64,000 bases of DNA from Pteria penguin (GCA_035048485.1 CM068584.1:69724637-69788636); one strand, 5' to 3'. Positions 47,610 to 60,369 are shown, counted from the stretch's first letter. The notes: generated from the letters alone by a model not told the origin. Program-made: numbers and translations.

Positions 47610-47690
47610 AGGTGCCTGTAGAATTTGAACTGAGGTGCGTCGGCAGGAAAAGACCAACTGCGCTATACAACCCCGGGCGATATCCAACGG
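47610..47690 (-). mobile_element. tRNA-like sequence (SINE head or tRNA pseudogene)
   Basis: The minus strand has GTATAGCGCAGTTGGTC (box A) and AGTTCAAATTC (box B) with about 30 nt between, ending CTACAGGCACC. The acceptor stem does not pair convincingly, so a functional tRNA gene is unlikely. Confidence 0.45.
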
Positions 47691-48047
47691 TTAAAATCGG
47701 TGTACTGTAAAGCGCAGTCACCTAACTAGCATAACAAAAGGATGTGCATCATATGTCGGATGAAGCGGCGAGTTTCCAGTCTCTGTGTTTATATGTCTCT
47801 GATAATATGAATCGTCCACACGTTTGTTTTTGCACATAACTTTTTGATGATTCTGACCACATGTAAACAAACAGTGACACAAGTTTCAGAAAAGACTTTG
47901 TATTGACATCTATATAGGTATCAATTTCATTACTTAAATGTATCGTTTCATGAATATCGTATCATTTCCATGAATATCGTACCATTTCCATGAATATCGT
48001 GGAACCTTACTTGAACAACTCCAACAATTTTAAAATACAAAGCCACG

Positions 48048-48291
48048 TACAGTACAGTCCAGGTGGAACTTAATTTGCCCACTGGTCACAGTAGGCATTT
48101 TTAGAGTGGGCATCAAAAATGTCCACTGGACACAGTGGACATTCTTGTAAGAGTCAGTTAGAATTAACATACAGGTAAGTGCACAGCTTGATAGCTCAGG
48201 TAAATGTCCACTCCTAATGCCCACTGAAATTTCAGGTGGACTGCCCACTGTGGACAGTGGGCATTCAAAGTTCCACCCGGACTGTACTGTA
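48048..48291 (+). mobile_element. 244 bp palindromic MITE, copy 2
   Basis: Same family and orientation as 14796-15039; ends TACAGTACAGTCC and GGACTGTACTGTA, same length. Confidence 0.88.
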
Positions 48292-48535
48292 ACTTTCCGA
48301 AGTTGGTGTCCATGTACTAGTTTTAGTGAGCACCCATTCTAGTGCATATTTTAGCTTCAAGAGACCCTTTATGGTAAAAAAGTGGGGCTGACAATTTGAG
48401 TGGAGAAATGCATGACTCTGATCCTACAAAATGACGCAAGACACAATCAATGTTCTATTATGATGTTAATAATTTTACATGAAATATAACTATTTAGTAT
48501 ACATAGGTTTCAGTAGCATGAAATTTTATTGGAGT

Positions 48536-48779
48536 TACAGTATAGTCCGGGTGGAACTTTGAATGCCTACTGTCCACAGTGGGCAGTCCACCTGAAATTT
48601 CAGTGGGCATTAGGAGTGGAATTTTACTTGAGCTATCAAGCTGTCCACTTACCTGTATGTTAATTCTAACTGGCTCTTACAAGAATGTCCACTGTGTCCA
48701 GTGGACATTTTTAATGCCCACTCTAAAAATGCCCTATGTGACCAGTGGGCAAATTAAGTTCCACACAGACTGTACTGTA
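48536..48779 (-). mobile_element. 244 bp palindromic MITE, copy 3 (opposite orientation)
   Basis: Reverse orientation relative to copies 1 and 2, identical length, 244 nt from the end of copy 2. Ends TACAGTATAGTCC and AGACTGTACTGTA. Confidence 0.88.
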
Positions 48780-49966
48780 CTTCCCTTGAGATAAGTTGTC
48801 TGCCATCTTTGAGGTATAGAGCTGAATATCTGTTCATAAATCGACCAAATTATGTAGGTAAATTCTCTAAACTATAAATAATTCCTGTGTTTTTACAATG
48901 CTTATGCAAAATTTGAGGTATTAGACAACGTAAACAATTTTCTAAATAAGTGTGTACATTAACAACTTTCTAAAAAACTTTATTAAACTTAGTGTGAATA
49001 TGAGGCAAAAGCTCTTGCTTGACCACAAACATGGCCGACAACAGGAGGTAACTCTGACTAAATTAGTGCTAATGAAACCTATCTATACATATACATTCCT
49101 GTGTAAAACTAAAAGTAGGACAATATCAGTTTGACCTCACTCAAGCACCCTGGGCTTGGTTGTTTTTTTTTTTTTCTCCTCAGCGCATTACTACTCTGAC
49201 ACTCAACAATGACAACACACACACCGTTCATTACCACGATGTACAAACACATACAGTCCAAGTTCAGGTCTTAAGACGAGAGAAATATAGCTGATAACAT
49301 AAAAATTAGTCAACGTGTTGTTTTTGTTTACATGTTTTATCTCGAAGCTATGCGATTTTACTCCCTGGGATTTTATTGCGCAGAATGTCTAATTTACAAA
49401 AGTTTTAATTCTTTTAACGGCATATTGATTACTTGAATCTTTGATCTTACCTGGACAACTCCAAAAATAAATGCAAGGCCACTAAGATCGCCTAAATATA
49501 CTCCTGTAATTCTAACACTCTTCTGACGGTAGTACACAGTACCGTAAAACGTTCCTCCGTTAATGTTACGACATTGAAGTTATAGAACGAATGTTTATTT
49601 TCTGTTTTACGTGTGGCTGATTTTTATTGTTTATCATACTAAATCGCTCTCATCAAATCGTTTGTAGTTGTTGACAACAATCTGGGAGTTATTAGGTCAA
49701 GGCAAGAAATGCAGTGAGCAGACCTATGTATCCAGTAACTGGGTAAAAATCGAGTTATCTCCCGTTACTTTTTAGCCTACATGTTTGCGGATTTGTAAAG
49801 AGTGGGGGGGGGGGGGGTGCGTTTTCAACCAAATTTCATCATGATAGTATATAAAATAATGATAGATTTTTTACAACATTTTTTGTGGTCTCCCTTGTTT
49901 TAATCCTTTTTTATCCTGAATTTTTCTCTGCAATTTCGTCTTACTTTTGTCAGAGACATGTGTATA
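48780..49966. other. Intergenic or upstream intronic sequence
   Basis: No gene recognised. Contains a G run at ~49805 and otherwise unique AT-rich DNA. Confidence 0.4.
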
Positions 49967-50524
49967 TATATATGTCTCCGCTTTTTTTCAGTGGTAGATA
50001 CAAATTTGTCGATTGGTGTTTTACGTCTCTATCATCAAGTACTTTCTTGTTTATAAGTCATTGCTTTCATCTATTCTGTCCATGCGCGGATATAGAGGGG
50101 GGGGGGGTCTGGACCCCCCTGGAATCCGGAAATTTTACCAAAAAAGGTAATATTTGGGCATTTGTGGGGTTGGACCCCCCTCGTCTAAGAGAAAAATTTA
50201 CTATTTGAGGTTGGACCCCTTCTGACAAAAATTTCTGGATCCGCACATGCTGTCAGTTTTATTGCCACATGGATGCAGGAGGTAACCAATCAAATTCGGA
50301 GATACTATATCGAGATAGCATGACTACGTCGGCTCAAAGTCGATATATGGTTGGCATCGACGCATTATGTCGACGTTGGATAGCCTATACAAAGTTGGGC
50401 CAATGTTGGTCCGATGGAAAACGACAGTAATAAAGTTAATGTTGGCTAGCAATTGCAAGTCCAACGTCGGACCAATGTTAACATTTTGACTTTAGAAAAT
50501 AAGATTTTTTCATTGTCACTTTCG
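49967..50524. repeat. 558 bp tandem duplication, intact copy
   Basis: The second copy starts at 50525 (offset 558), is interrupted at 50640 by the TIR element, and resumes at 56055-56498. Copies are almost identical; one visible substitution pair lies near 50193/56168. It contains a GC-rich palindromic MITE (TGCGCGGATA...ATCCGCACA) and a degenerate relative of the TIR-element end (near 50297). Confidence 0.9.
50083..50252. mobile_element. G-run MITE-like element (TGCGCGGAT... ...ATCCGCACA), copy 1
   Basis: Imperfect palindrome with ends TGCGCGGATA and GGATCCGCACA, containing runs of G and GGACCCCCC, flanked by CATG-like bases. Copy 2 is at 56057-56222. Related G/C-run sequences appear at 28700-28835 and 51790-51990. 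Confidence 0.55.
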
Positions 50525-50899
50525 AATATATGTCTCCGCTTTTTTTCAGTGGTAGATACAAATTTGTCGATTGGTGTTTTACGTCTCTATCATCAAGTAC
50601 TTTCTTGTTTATAAGTCATTGCTTTCATCTATTCTGTCCACCCAGATAGCACGACTACGTTGGCCCAACGTTGGCAGAACGTTGTATGGTTGGCTCATTG
50701 TTGGCGTTGGTGGAACAAGGTTGGGCCAACATTGGGCCAACGTAACTTATGTTGTACATATCATCCTATCATCGCAGTTGGCTAAGGTTTGTTGGCCCAA
50801 CGTTGGGCCAACTCAGTTAATTTTTGTAGCATCCTTGGTATTGCTAAAGTACGTATAGGTGTATTCATTTTCTAAATTCTTCCTTCTTAGAAATAGGAT

Positions 50900-51095
50900 G
50901 GGTTTTTTTTTTTTGGGTGGGGGGGGTTGTTTTGTTTTGTTTTTTGGTTTGGGGGGGGGGGGGGTTAGAATTTTGTTTTTGGTTTTTTTTTTATTTCGGG
51001 AAAAAGGGGAGGGTTTTTTGTGTGTGTGTGCTTTTATTTGTTTGTTCTTGTGGGGTTTTTTTTTTTTTGGGGGGGGGGGGGGGGTATATGTATTG
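50900..51095. repeat. Low-complexity G and T homopolymer tract
   Basis: Alternating T8-T10 and G8-G16 runs; spurious frames on both strands. Inside the TIR element. Confidence 0.9.
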
Positions 51096-51174
51096 GTAGT
51101 TGTATTTCTTGGGAAATTGGGTATGGATGTCATTTCCACCCTTGCCGCCGACCAACGGTAAAAAGTAGTCATTC

Positions 51175-52712
51175 AGTTTTTGCCTTTAGTGTTAGAGTAC
51201 ATTGATATATTCGATGCAAATTAATGTAGACATTATAATCTGTTCACGTATGTCCTATCATCAGAGTACGTATACTGCACACATAAATTCTTATCACACA
51301 AATAACATCTGTGTATAAACAATAGTCAAAGCAGTAAAGAGTAGATAAGATAAGCTCGGGGCAGTGGAAACAGCGGGTGAACGTGTCCGTTTCCGAGACA
51401 ACCGAGCCAGATTATGTAAGCCAGCTGCTGTTCCTCATCTTATCAGTTGGCGCAATTCATTACTAACTGACCAATTTGAATCGAATGCAACATAAAGTGG
51501 AAGAAAGAATCATACTAAAATCAACAACATATCCAGTTTGCTGCTTCAGAAAATGTAAGTTTAACAATATTTTTCACTTTTTAAATGCATTTTTGTGTGT
51601 GTAATACTACTACAAGTACATTTTCTCGTCTTTTATTATCTTCTCTTTTTTCAGTATAAATAGAATATAGTTGTGCGGTATTTTTTTTCCTTGATATAAT
51701 CTATTATATATTTTCTGGGGGGTTTTTTCGTGTGGGTTTGGGATAGTTTATTTTTCTTTTTTCGAAAAATATGTTGCTTTTACTGAACCTTCAGTGGTGG
51801 ATACAGAATTTCCTAAAAGGGGAGGGGGGTTAATGATTTGAAAGACAGGTATTAGCCAATATATACTCATACCGCCATTCATTTATTCATTTTGGGTGCC
51901 AAATCTTTAAAAGGTTTACCCTTACTTATGGCGGAAAGGGAGGGAGGGGCCGTGCCCCCCCCCCCCCCCTTCTCTCTCTGTATCCGCCAATTAATGACTT
52001 TTAAACTGAGGTATATGATGCGTGGTTACTTAAGTACCGTGTATGTAAAGGATCGACCAAACTTATAACTAGCTAACGCGTAACTACATGCATTATTTCT
52101 CTCCTTTATCATCAGATATATAGTCAGAGAGCAGATATAGTGCATCTTATATTTTAAAACAATTTCAATAGCGAGTATGAAATTTATTTCATAGTGTTAG
52201 CAGAGACCTATGTATTATAGGTCTCTGGTGTTAGTCTTCATTTAAATGATGTTATGTCAACTTATACATAAGCGGATGTAGACGTTTTTAAGGGGAATGG
52301 GGTGGGGTGGTGGTTTGCAGACTCCCTATGACTAATGTCTTGCCTTATTCGGTCTGAAAGGGTATGGTACTTGCAACCCTAGAAATGGTCGATAATGACG
52401 TTTTTGTTGTAAAATTTTTCGACAATTTCCCCTGTTAATCGCTGCCAATGGGTGCAAAAAATAGTACAGTTTTTCATAGAACCTTTCATTGTTAGTCTAC
52501 CAATACGTATATATGTATGTGTGGCACTGGGTTAATGTACGTATTGCGGGAAATTTTGTCCATTTTCGATTTTACATAAAGGTCTTTACTTTTCATATTC
52601 AGGAGATGGAAATGGTACAGTAGAGTACAGTAGTCAGTATGTACTATTGTTGCACTTAGAAATATTCATAAGGCTAATCATTTTAATTTCAGTCCATCTG
52701 CCGTGACTTACT
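51175..52712. other. TIR element interior upstream of the DUF4806 exons
   Basis: Possible 5' exon ending TCAGAAAAT|GTAAGT at ~51558 (donor-like only) and a G/C-run repeat at 51790-51990. No protein homology seen. Confidence 0.35.
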
Positions 52713-52804
52713 CATAGGCACTTGTTTCATGCAGGCACGCCCCTCTTATACAGTAATAAATTACTGTATAAGAGGGGCGTGCCTGCATGAAACAAGTGCC
52801 TATG
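52713..52804. repeat. Perfect 45 bp-arm palindrome with 2 nt spacer
   Basis: Left arm 52713-52757, spacer AA, right arm 52760-52804, no mismatch seen in 45 bp. Arms start CATAGGCACTTGTTTCATGC. Lies inside the TIR element upstream of the DUF4806 exons. Confidence 0.95.
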
Positions 52805-53042
52805 GGGTAAAACCTGTCATTGACTTATACTTTTTTCATCCTTTGAGTAAGGTATGAATTAACTTTTTTCATTAGCTTCAAATAAGATCATTGAACTATT
52901 TTCGAACAAGCAATAGCCTACCTGCTCTTTTTTTAATGCATTATACCATAAGCATAGATGTCATAATACCATTGAAGTAAATGATATCATAAGCTTTATA
53001 AAGAATTCCAGCTATTTTTTTATCATTATTTCACTCTTTCAG

Positions 53043-55149
53043 CATTTGAAAAGAAGATGTTGACAGCAGTAGAGGAAATTAGGGTTCAGGTATCTTTGAA
53101 TACCAAATTGCTACAAACCATACTAAAAAGAATGGAGATGCAAGATGTAGAGGTTGATGGCGATGAAGGAGAGGCAACAGAAGTAATTTTTCCAGTCAGT
53201 TCAAAATTGGCACTTATGGAATTGGAGGAGAAGCTTAAAAATGATGAATTTTACCAAAAAAATGGTAAGCATTTGACTGTTTTATAAAATAATCAGTCAA
53301 AAAGGACAAATAAATGTATAATACATTTCATGTTCTCCTCTGATAATACATTGAAAGCATTTGGATAATGTGATATACATTATTTTTCTCCAGTTTTTTT
53401 CTCTCACGATTTTTCAAACTTAGAAAATTTAATACAATATCTTCTAAACATTTAAGTAAAGTTTTGGAGTTTCAATTCATGACCTATTGACTCAGAAATA
53501 TTAAATGACACTAGAAAAATTTAAATGTTGATGAAGTCGAAGTTTTCACAAACATTTCCTATTTCAGATAAGAACATTGAAAACAATTGGAGGTGAAGAC
53601 CTTAAGACAAGTGTTCGTCGACTCCTGGCACATATGTTTACCAATGATCTAGCACAGGGAATAAATTGGATGGGGAAAGGAGGAAAAGTTGGATTTTCAA
53701 CACTAAAAATAAAAGATCTGGTTCTTGGTAAGTTGCATCCTTTCTATCTAAATTAATATTTTTTTCTAAATTAAAGATTAGTATCTAGTAGTTGTAACAT
53801 AATTCTTTTTAAGCAATTTGTATTTAAGCTCACCTAATCCTAGCTTGCATCTTAAGGTTTTCATATTGTTTATTCAATGGACTTCAGGATTTGGTTAATC
53901 CATTGGTACTTTTTCGTTGTTTACTTTCAATATTTTTGGGGTGGATTTAGTAATTTCAATGCAAAACAGTGTCATGTAATTCAGTTTTTTTTCTCTCTTT
54001 TGATAGATTATATTGCACTGGTTTTGTGTGTTTTTATCATATGTATACAGGATTATTTATTTACTCTACCTCTGGCTAGATTGTTATGAAATTACACACT
54101 GTGACTGGCTTAGAGTTGTCGCGTGTCGACCATATATATCTTACACACAGCTCTCAGCTCCAATGACAAATCTTATACACGGTTAGGGACATCAAATGTG
54201 GCCGCAACAATTAATTTGTCTTTTCTTTTCATCTACTGCGAGTCATTTAATCACCTTGATTGTTTTAAAATGAATAAACACACAAGAGAATGCTCTTTCT
54301 AATAATATCGAATCTGCTCACTGATCCCGACAATATACGAAAAATAATCTAAGTAACAATTAATGTCAGTATACATTTAATAATATTGTTACGTAAATCA
54401 AATTGAACAATTGATTGGAGAATAGTGTCACTGTTGGGGTAAATTTTGTTATATAGTCATTAGATGACTGGGTACGGGATGATACACAGTCAGTAAAGAT
54501 CATACCTGGTTCGACTTCGCCTCGCTTACTAAATATGTATAATTCCGTACCCAGTCACCTAATGACTATGCAACTAATATTATCACTTATTATTGAGGGT
54601 GTGTACAATTTATCATGATACACGTAATACTTTGGTGAGAAATATAGGCCTATTTGGACCTTTTCCTTTGTGTACATTTATACAAGGAAAGTTTTTAGAG
54701 TATTAGATTAATCAATATTAGGTCCTCTGCAACCTTAGTTCAGTTTGGTTACTTACAGAAGTGTATAGATATTCTCAAGGCAAATAAGAATTATTGCAAA
54801 GAAAATAGACCTAATTGATTTACTTAAAAAGAAACACATAGATCAAGCAATGTACTAGATGACATGCTTTATGTTTTTAAATATGTTCATGAAAATACTT
54901 TTAATATTTATACCATATATTTTAGCCACGGTGAGGAAGAACCGCTTTACTGCCAATGCAACAGACAGTGACATGTTTATAATTATTAAAGACTGGTTTC
55001 GGTTTGCTGCTGACCGGGATGGAGGAAGACGAAAGAGAGAAGAGAAAAAAGAAAAAGCAAGCAGAAGAGCAACAGTTAGCAGATGTGGACACAAATTCAT
55101 CATGATAGACATACAATTTTCATTTATACAAACCTGGCAGCTTTTATAA
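53043..55149 (+). pseudogene. DUF4806-domain gene, three exons, apparent +1 frameshift
   Basis: Exons: 53043-53264 (acceptor CTTTCAG, donor ATG|GTAAGC), 53568-53727 (acceptor ATTTCAG, donor CTTG|GTAAGT), 54926-55149 (acceptor TTTTAG, TAA stop). Exon one encodes a helical segment (LALMELEEKLKNDEFYQK). Exon two gives LKTIGGEDLKTSVRRLLAHM then FTNDLAQGINWMGKGGKVGF, the signature of DUF4806, a domain of unknown function common in invertebrate repeat-associated genes. Exon three adds a basic tail (RRKREEKKEKASRR). Exon one ends in phase 1, but exon two is open with the domain only in phase 0; the A7 run at 53256-53262 looks one base too long. It lies inside the 50641-56054 element. Upstream exons were not identified. 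The frameshift could also be a sequencing error. Confidence 0.75.
54456..54572. repeat. Inverted repeat, MITE-like, in DUF4806 intron 2
   Basis: Arms AGTCATTAGATGACTGGGTA and TACCCAGTCACCTAATGACT (nearly complementary) flank a ~70 bp centre. Confidence 0.7.
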
Positions 55150-56054
55150 ATCTCTTTAGGCAACTTTATGTTCATTATCTGAATTCCTTTTTAATAGACA
55201 TACAAATCTATGCAAAATGCAATATATTTTTTTTAATTTGAATTTTGTATCTTCAGTTAAATTTAAAACATCAAAATAAAAAGAATTTTCATTTTAATCA
55301 GGATTTTATTGATATCTTAGATTTTCTATTACATGTATATAAATTTTATATGATGTTCTTGTTATATTTAATTTTACATGTACTAAATTGGATAGATAGA
55401 TATATTAACTATTTACTGTACAGTATTATGAAGTAAAGTTTGAACATAATGTACATATTTAAGTCCATAATTTTCTTCAACAATGTAATAAATTACTGAA
55501 TTTTGTTATGAGTATGAAAATAGTACATTTCATTTTCTTTATTAAACTTTTGTGTGCACTCTATTTATTGACTGATTATTTTTCAAGATATTTCTGTAAA
55601 AGATTCAGACTTGTGAATCAAGGGAATTAAATCAAAGCAATAGTTGCGTTATCAAAGGTTTAATTTTGGCTCTTGAGATAATGTGAGAGCTATGCTTATC
55701 ATCACCTCTAGGGACATTAACCAAGCAATAATGATGGATGATGCAGTACAAAACAAATAAACATTGGCCAGAATGAGCTAAACTGCAATGATTATTGGGC
55801 CAACGTAGGGCCAACCTTTTGCCAACGTTGAGCCAATGTTGGCACATGTTACATTATTTGTATGATGTTGGCCCAACGTTGGGCCAACGTGTTATTGACA
55901 ACTTAACACATTGGCCCATCGTAGGCCCAATATGATGGGCCAACTTTGGGCCGATGAGCAACATTACGTTGGGCCAACATCATTTGCCAACAATGGCCCA
56001 ACGTAATTCCAACGGTTGGGCTTACGTTGGCCCAACGTTGGTATGTTATCTGGG

Positions 56055-56498
56055 CATGCGCGGATATAGAGGGGGGGGGGGTCTGGACCCCCCTGGAATC
56101 CGGAAATTTTACCAAAAAAGGTAATATTTGGGCATTTGTGGGGTTGGACCCCCCTCGTCTAAGAGAAAAAATTACTATTTGAGGTTGGACCCCTTCTGAC
56201 AAAAATTTCTGGATCCGCACATGCTGTCAGTTTTATTGCCACATGGATGCAGGAGGTAACCAATCAAATTCGGAGATACTATATCGAGATAGCATGACTA
56301 CGTCGGCTCAAAGTCGATATATGGTTGGCATCGACGCATTATGTCGACGTTGGATAGCCTATACAAAGTTGGGCCAATGTTGGTCCGATGGAAAACGACA
56401 GTAATAAAGTTAATGTTGGCTAGCAATTGCAAGTCCAACGTCGGACCAATGTTAACATTTTGACTTTAGAAAATAAGATTTTTTCATTGTCACTTTCG
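56055..56498. repeat. 558 bp tandem duplication, distal part of second copy
   Basis: Matches 50081-50524 almost base for base. Together with 50525-50640 it gives 560 nt, that is 558 plus the 2 bp target duplication. Unique sequence resumes after CACTTTCG. Confidence 0.9.
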
Positions 56499-56534
56499 TG
56501 CTACTTATTTTCAAGTATTGATTTCTTTATTTTT

Positions 56535-56605
56535 TCCATACCGGAAACATTTCATTCAAACACATGCAGATTGCAATATGAAAATGTTTCTGGTATGGAA
56601 ATTTT
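56535..56605. repeat. Short hairpin after the 558 bp duplication
   Basis: TTCCATACCGGAAACATTT pairs with AAATGTTTCTGGTATGGAA, loop about 30 nt. Confidence 0.6.
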
Positions 56606-56699
56606 TTTTATTGGGTAATATAGGGCAAGATATGTCCCGCATACATTTCCAATTCTGATTAACTATAAAATAGTAATGCCACATTTAAAATAATCTAGC

Positions 56700-59657
56700 T
56701 CCATATTGATGTAATGTGTCAGACAGATGGCGCGGCGTCACCATGTAATGTATCAGACAGATGGCGTCACCATGTAATGTACGTATCAGACAGATGGTGT
56801 TCCCAAATAATGTATCAGACAGATGGTGTCACCATGTAATCTATCAGACAGATGGCGTAACCATGTTATGTATCAGACAGATGGCGACACCATGTAATGT
56901 ATCAGACAGATGGTGTCACCATGTAATGTATCAGACAGATGGCGTCACCATGTAATGTATCAGACAGATGGCGTCACCATGTAATGTATCAGACAGATGG
57001 TGTCACCATGTAATGTATCCGACGGATGGCATCACCATGTAATGCAACAGACAGATGGCGTCACCATGTAACGTATCAGACAGATGGTGTCACCATGTAA
57101 TGTATCCGACGGATGGTGTCACCATGTAATGTATCAGACAGATGGTGTCACCATGTGACGTATCAAACAGATGGCATCACCATGTAATATATCAGAAAGA
57201 TGGCGTCACCATGTAATGTATCAGTCAGATGATGTCATCATGTAATGTATCAGACAGATGGCGTCACCATGTAGTGCAACAGACAGATGGCGTCACCATG
57301 TAATGTGTCAGACAGATGGTGTCACTATGTAATGTATCAGACAGATAGTGTCACCATGTAACGTATCAGAGAGATGGTGTCACCATGTAATATATCAGAC
57401 AGATGGCATCAACATGTAATATATCAGACAGATGGTGTCACCATGTAATGTATCAGACAGATGGCGTCACCATGTAATGTATCAGACAGATGGTGTCACC
57501 ATGTAATGTATCAGACAGATAGTGTCACCATGTAACGTATCATAGAGATGGTGTCACCATGTAATATATCAGACAGATGGCATCACCATGTAATATATCA
57601 GACAGATGGCGTCACCATGTAATGTATCAGACAAATGTTGTCACCATGTAATGTATCAGACAGATAGTGTCACCATGTAACGTATCAGAGAGATGGTGTC
57701 ACCATGTAATATATCAGACAGATGGCATCACCATGTAATATATCAGACAGATGGTGTCACCATGTAATGTATCAGACAGATGACGTCACCATGTAACGTA
57801 TCAGAGAGATGGCTTCACCATGTAATGTATCAGACAAATGGCGTCACCATGTAATATATCAGACAGATGGTGTCACCATGTAATGTATCAGACAGATAGT
57901 GTCACCATGTAACGTATCAGAGAGATGGTGTCACCATGTAATATATCAGACAGATGGCATCAACATGTAATATATCAGACAGATGGTGTCACCATGTAAT
58001 GTATCCGACGGATGGCGTCACCATGTAATGTATCAGACAGATGGTGTCACCATGTGACGTATCAAACAGATGGCATCACCATGTAATATATCAGACAGAT
58101 GGCATCAACATGTAATATATCAGACAGATGGTGTCACCATGTAATGTATCAGACAGATGGCGTCACCATGTAATGTATCAGACAGATGGTGTCACCATGT
58201 AATGTATCAGACAGATAAGGTCACCATGTAACGTATCATAGAGATGGTGTCACCATGTAATATATCAGACAGATGGCATCACCATGTAATATATCAGACA
58301 GATGGTGTCACCATGTAATGTATCAGACAGATGTTGTCACCATGTAATGTATCAGACAGATAGTGTCACCATGTAACGTATCAGAGAGATGGTGTCACCA
58401 TGTAATATATCAGACAGATGGCATCACCATGTAATATATCAGACAGATGGTGTCACCATGTAATGTATCAGACAGATGACGTCACCATGTAACGTATCAG
58501 AGAGATGACTTCACCATGTAATGTATCAGACAAATGGCGTCACCATGTAATATATCAGACAGATGGTGTCACCATGTAATGTATCAGACAGATAGTGTCA
58601 CCATGTAACGTATCAGAGAGATGGTGTCACCATGTAATATATCAGACAGATGGCATCAACATGTAATATATCAGACAGATGGTGTCACCATGTAATGTAT
58701 CAGACAGATGGCGTCACCATGTAATGTATCAGACAGATGGTGTCACCATGTAATGTATCAGACAGATAGTGTCACCATGTAACGTATCATAGAGATGGTG
58801 TCACCATGTAATATATCAGACAGATGGCATCACCATGTAATATATCAGACAGATGGTGTCACCATGTGATGTATCAGACAGATGTTGTCACCATGTAATG
58901 TATCAGACAGATAGTGTCACCATGTAACGTATCAGAGAGATGGCTGTAATATATCAGACAGATGGCGTCACCATGTAATGCATCAGACAAATGGTGTCAC
59001 CATGTAATGTATCAGACAGATGGCATCGCCATGTAATGTATCAGACAGATGGCGTCACCATGTAATGCATCAGACAAATGGCGTCACCATGTAATGTATC
59101 AGACAGATGGCATCGCCATGTAATGTATCAGACAGATGGCGTCACCATGTAATGCATCAGACAAATGGCGTCACCATGTAATGTATCAGACAGATGATGT
59201 CAACATGTAATGTATCAGACAGATGGTGTCACCATGTTATGTATCAGACAGATGGCGTCACCATGTAATGCATCAGACAGATGGTGTCACCATGTTATGT
59301 ATCAGACAGATGGCGTCACCATGTAATGCATCAGACAAATGGCGTCACCATGTAATGTATCAGACAGATGGCATCGCCATGTAATGTATCAGACAGATGG
59401 CGTCATTATGTAATGCATCAGACAAATGGCGTCACCATGTAATGTATCAGACAGATGGCATCGCCATGTAATGTATCAGACAGATGGTGTCACCATGTAA
59501 TGCATCAGACAAATGGCGTCACCATGTAATGTATCAGACAGATGGCATCGCCATGTAATGTATCAGACAGATGGTGTCACCATGTAATGTATCAGACAGA
59601 TGGTGTCACCATGTAATGCATCAGACAGATGATGTCAACATGTAATGTATCAAACAG
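56700..59657. repeat. 29 bp satellite, about 100 copies
   Basis: Unit GTAATGTATCAGACAGATGG + CGTCACCAT. Variant runs (AACGTATCAGAGAGATGG, ATGCATCAGACAAATGG) recur in the same order, showing higher-order repeat blocks of several hundred bp between about 57300 and 59600. Confidence 0.97.
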
Positions 59658-60369
59658 TTTGAGATATATATATATATATAGAAATCACCCTGTCTGTCTG
59701 GTTACAAAGTGTGGGATATTCAGTCTTTTCGTTAGTTACTTCTCATTTGGGACGGTATATGACGTAAAGCAATTATGATGTCATCAATTTCTCTAGAGAC
59801 CGATCTAAAACTCGGGGAAATGATACGTTGCTAATTTGCCTGCATTTCCTAGGTTCACCCCTTACCTGGTTAGGATTGGTGTGAGTGGTATGCCAAATTT
59901 TCTAGAGTGGTAATCATATGCAGGCATTCTCGAAGTAGGCGTGACATCACACTAAGATCTAAGTGAAGATAATCCCCGAAACATTTCGAGGATGACCTGG
60001 GGGATAAACTCGGTGTTTATCATAGACGGTAATGCAACTTTGAGGAACTATATTTTGAGCACAAGAGCTAAATGAGTCTTAAAACTTTTGAAATTCATTG
60101 AGGAATCTCACGACGATTGACTCTCTTTCCTTCTTCGAATTTTATATGACCGCACTTTGCAAAAATAAGTTTCAAAATATCAGATTCTTCATAGACAGTG
60201 ATGAGAAATCCTGAGACTTATTGTTAAACTTATCCCCCAACAAATATGATGCAAATTAGGTCATGTGACCAGTGCCACATTCGGAATACTACTTAATCAT
60301 ACCACTATCTACGTTAGAAATAATTGTAGCTCCTTATTTCTGTCAAATCTGGGTTGAATTCAAATCCAG
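59658..60369. other. Unique sequence after the 29 bp satellite
   Basis: A short (TA)n run, then no recognised feature. Confidence 0.4.

Larger units (their letters stand above)
50641..56054 (+). mobile_element. 5.4 kb terminal-inverted-repeat DNA element carrying a DUF4806 gene
   Basis: Ends are CCCAGATAGCA (left) and TGTTATCTGGG (right). Long subterminal inverted regions (50641-50830 and 55790-56054) are built from GTTGGCCCAACG-type palindromes. The empty site is present next door as an uninterrupted tandem copy (junction 50081-50083), which fixes the insertion point and a 2 bp CA duplication (50639-50640 and 56055-56056). No transposase was recognised; the DUF4806 gene is the only convincing cargo. 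Superfamily not assigned. Confidence 0.8.

Noticed and set aside
47610..47690. Functional tRNA gene
   Set aside because: Box A and B are present but the acceptor stem and 3' end do not pair; more likely a SINE head or pseudogene.
50813..51205. Several frames rich in Gly/Phe or Pro/Lys
   Set aside because: Produced by G and T homopolymer runs.
56700..59657. CRISPR array because of a ~29 bp unit
   Set aside because: Direct tandem copies without spacers; variants are point changes.
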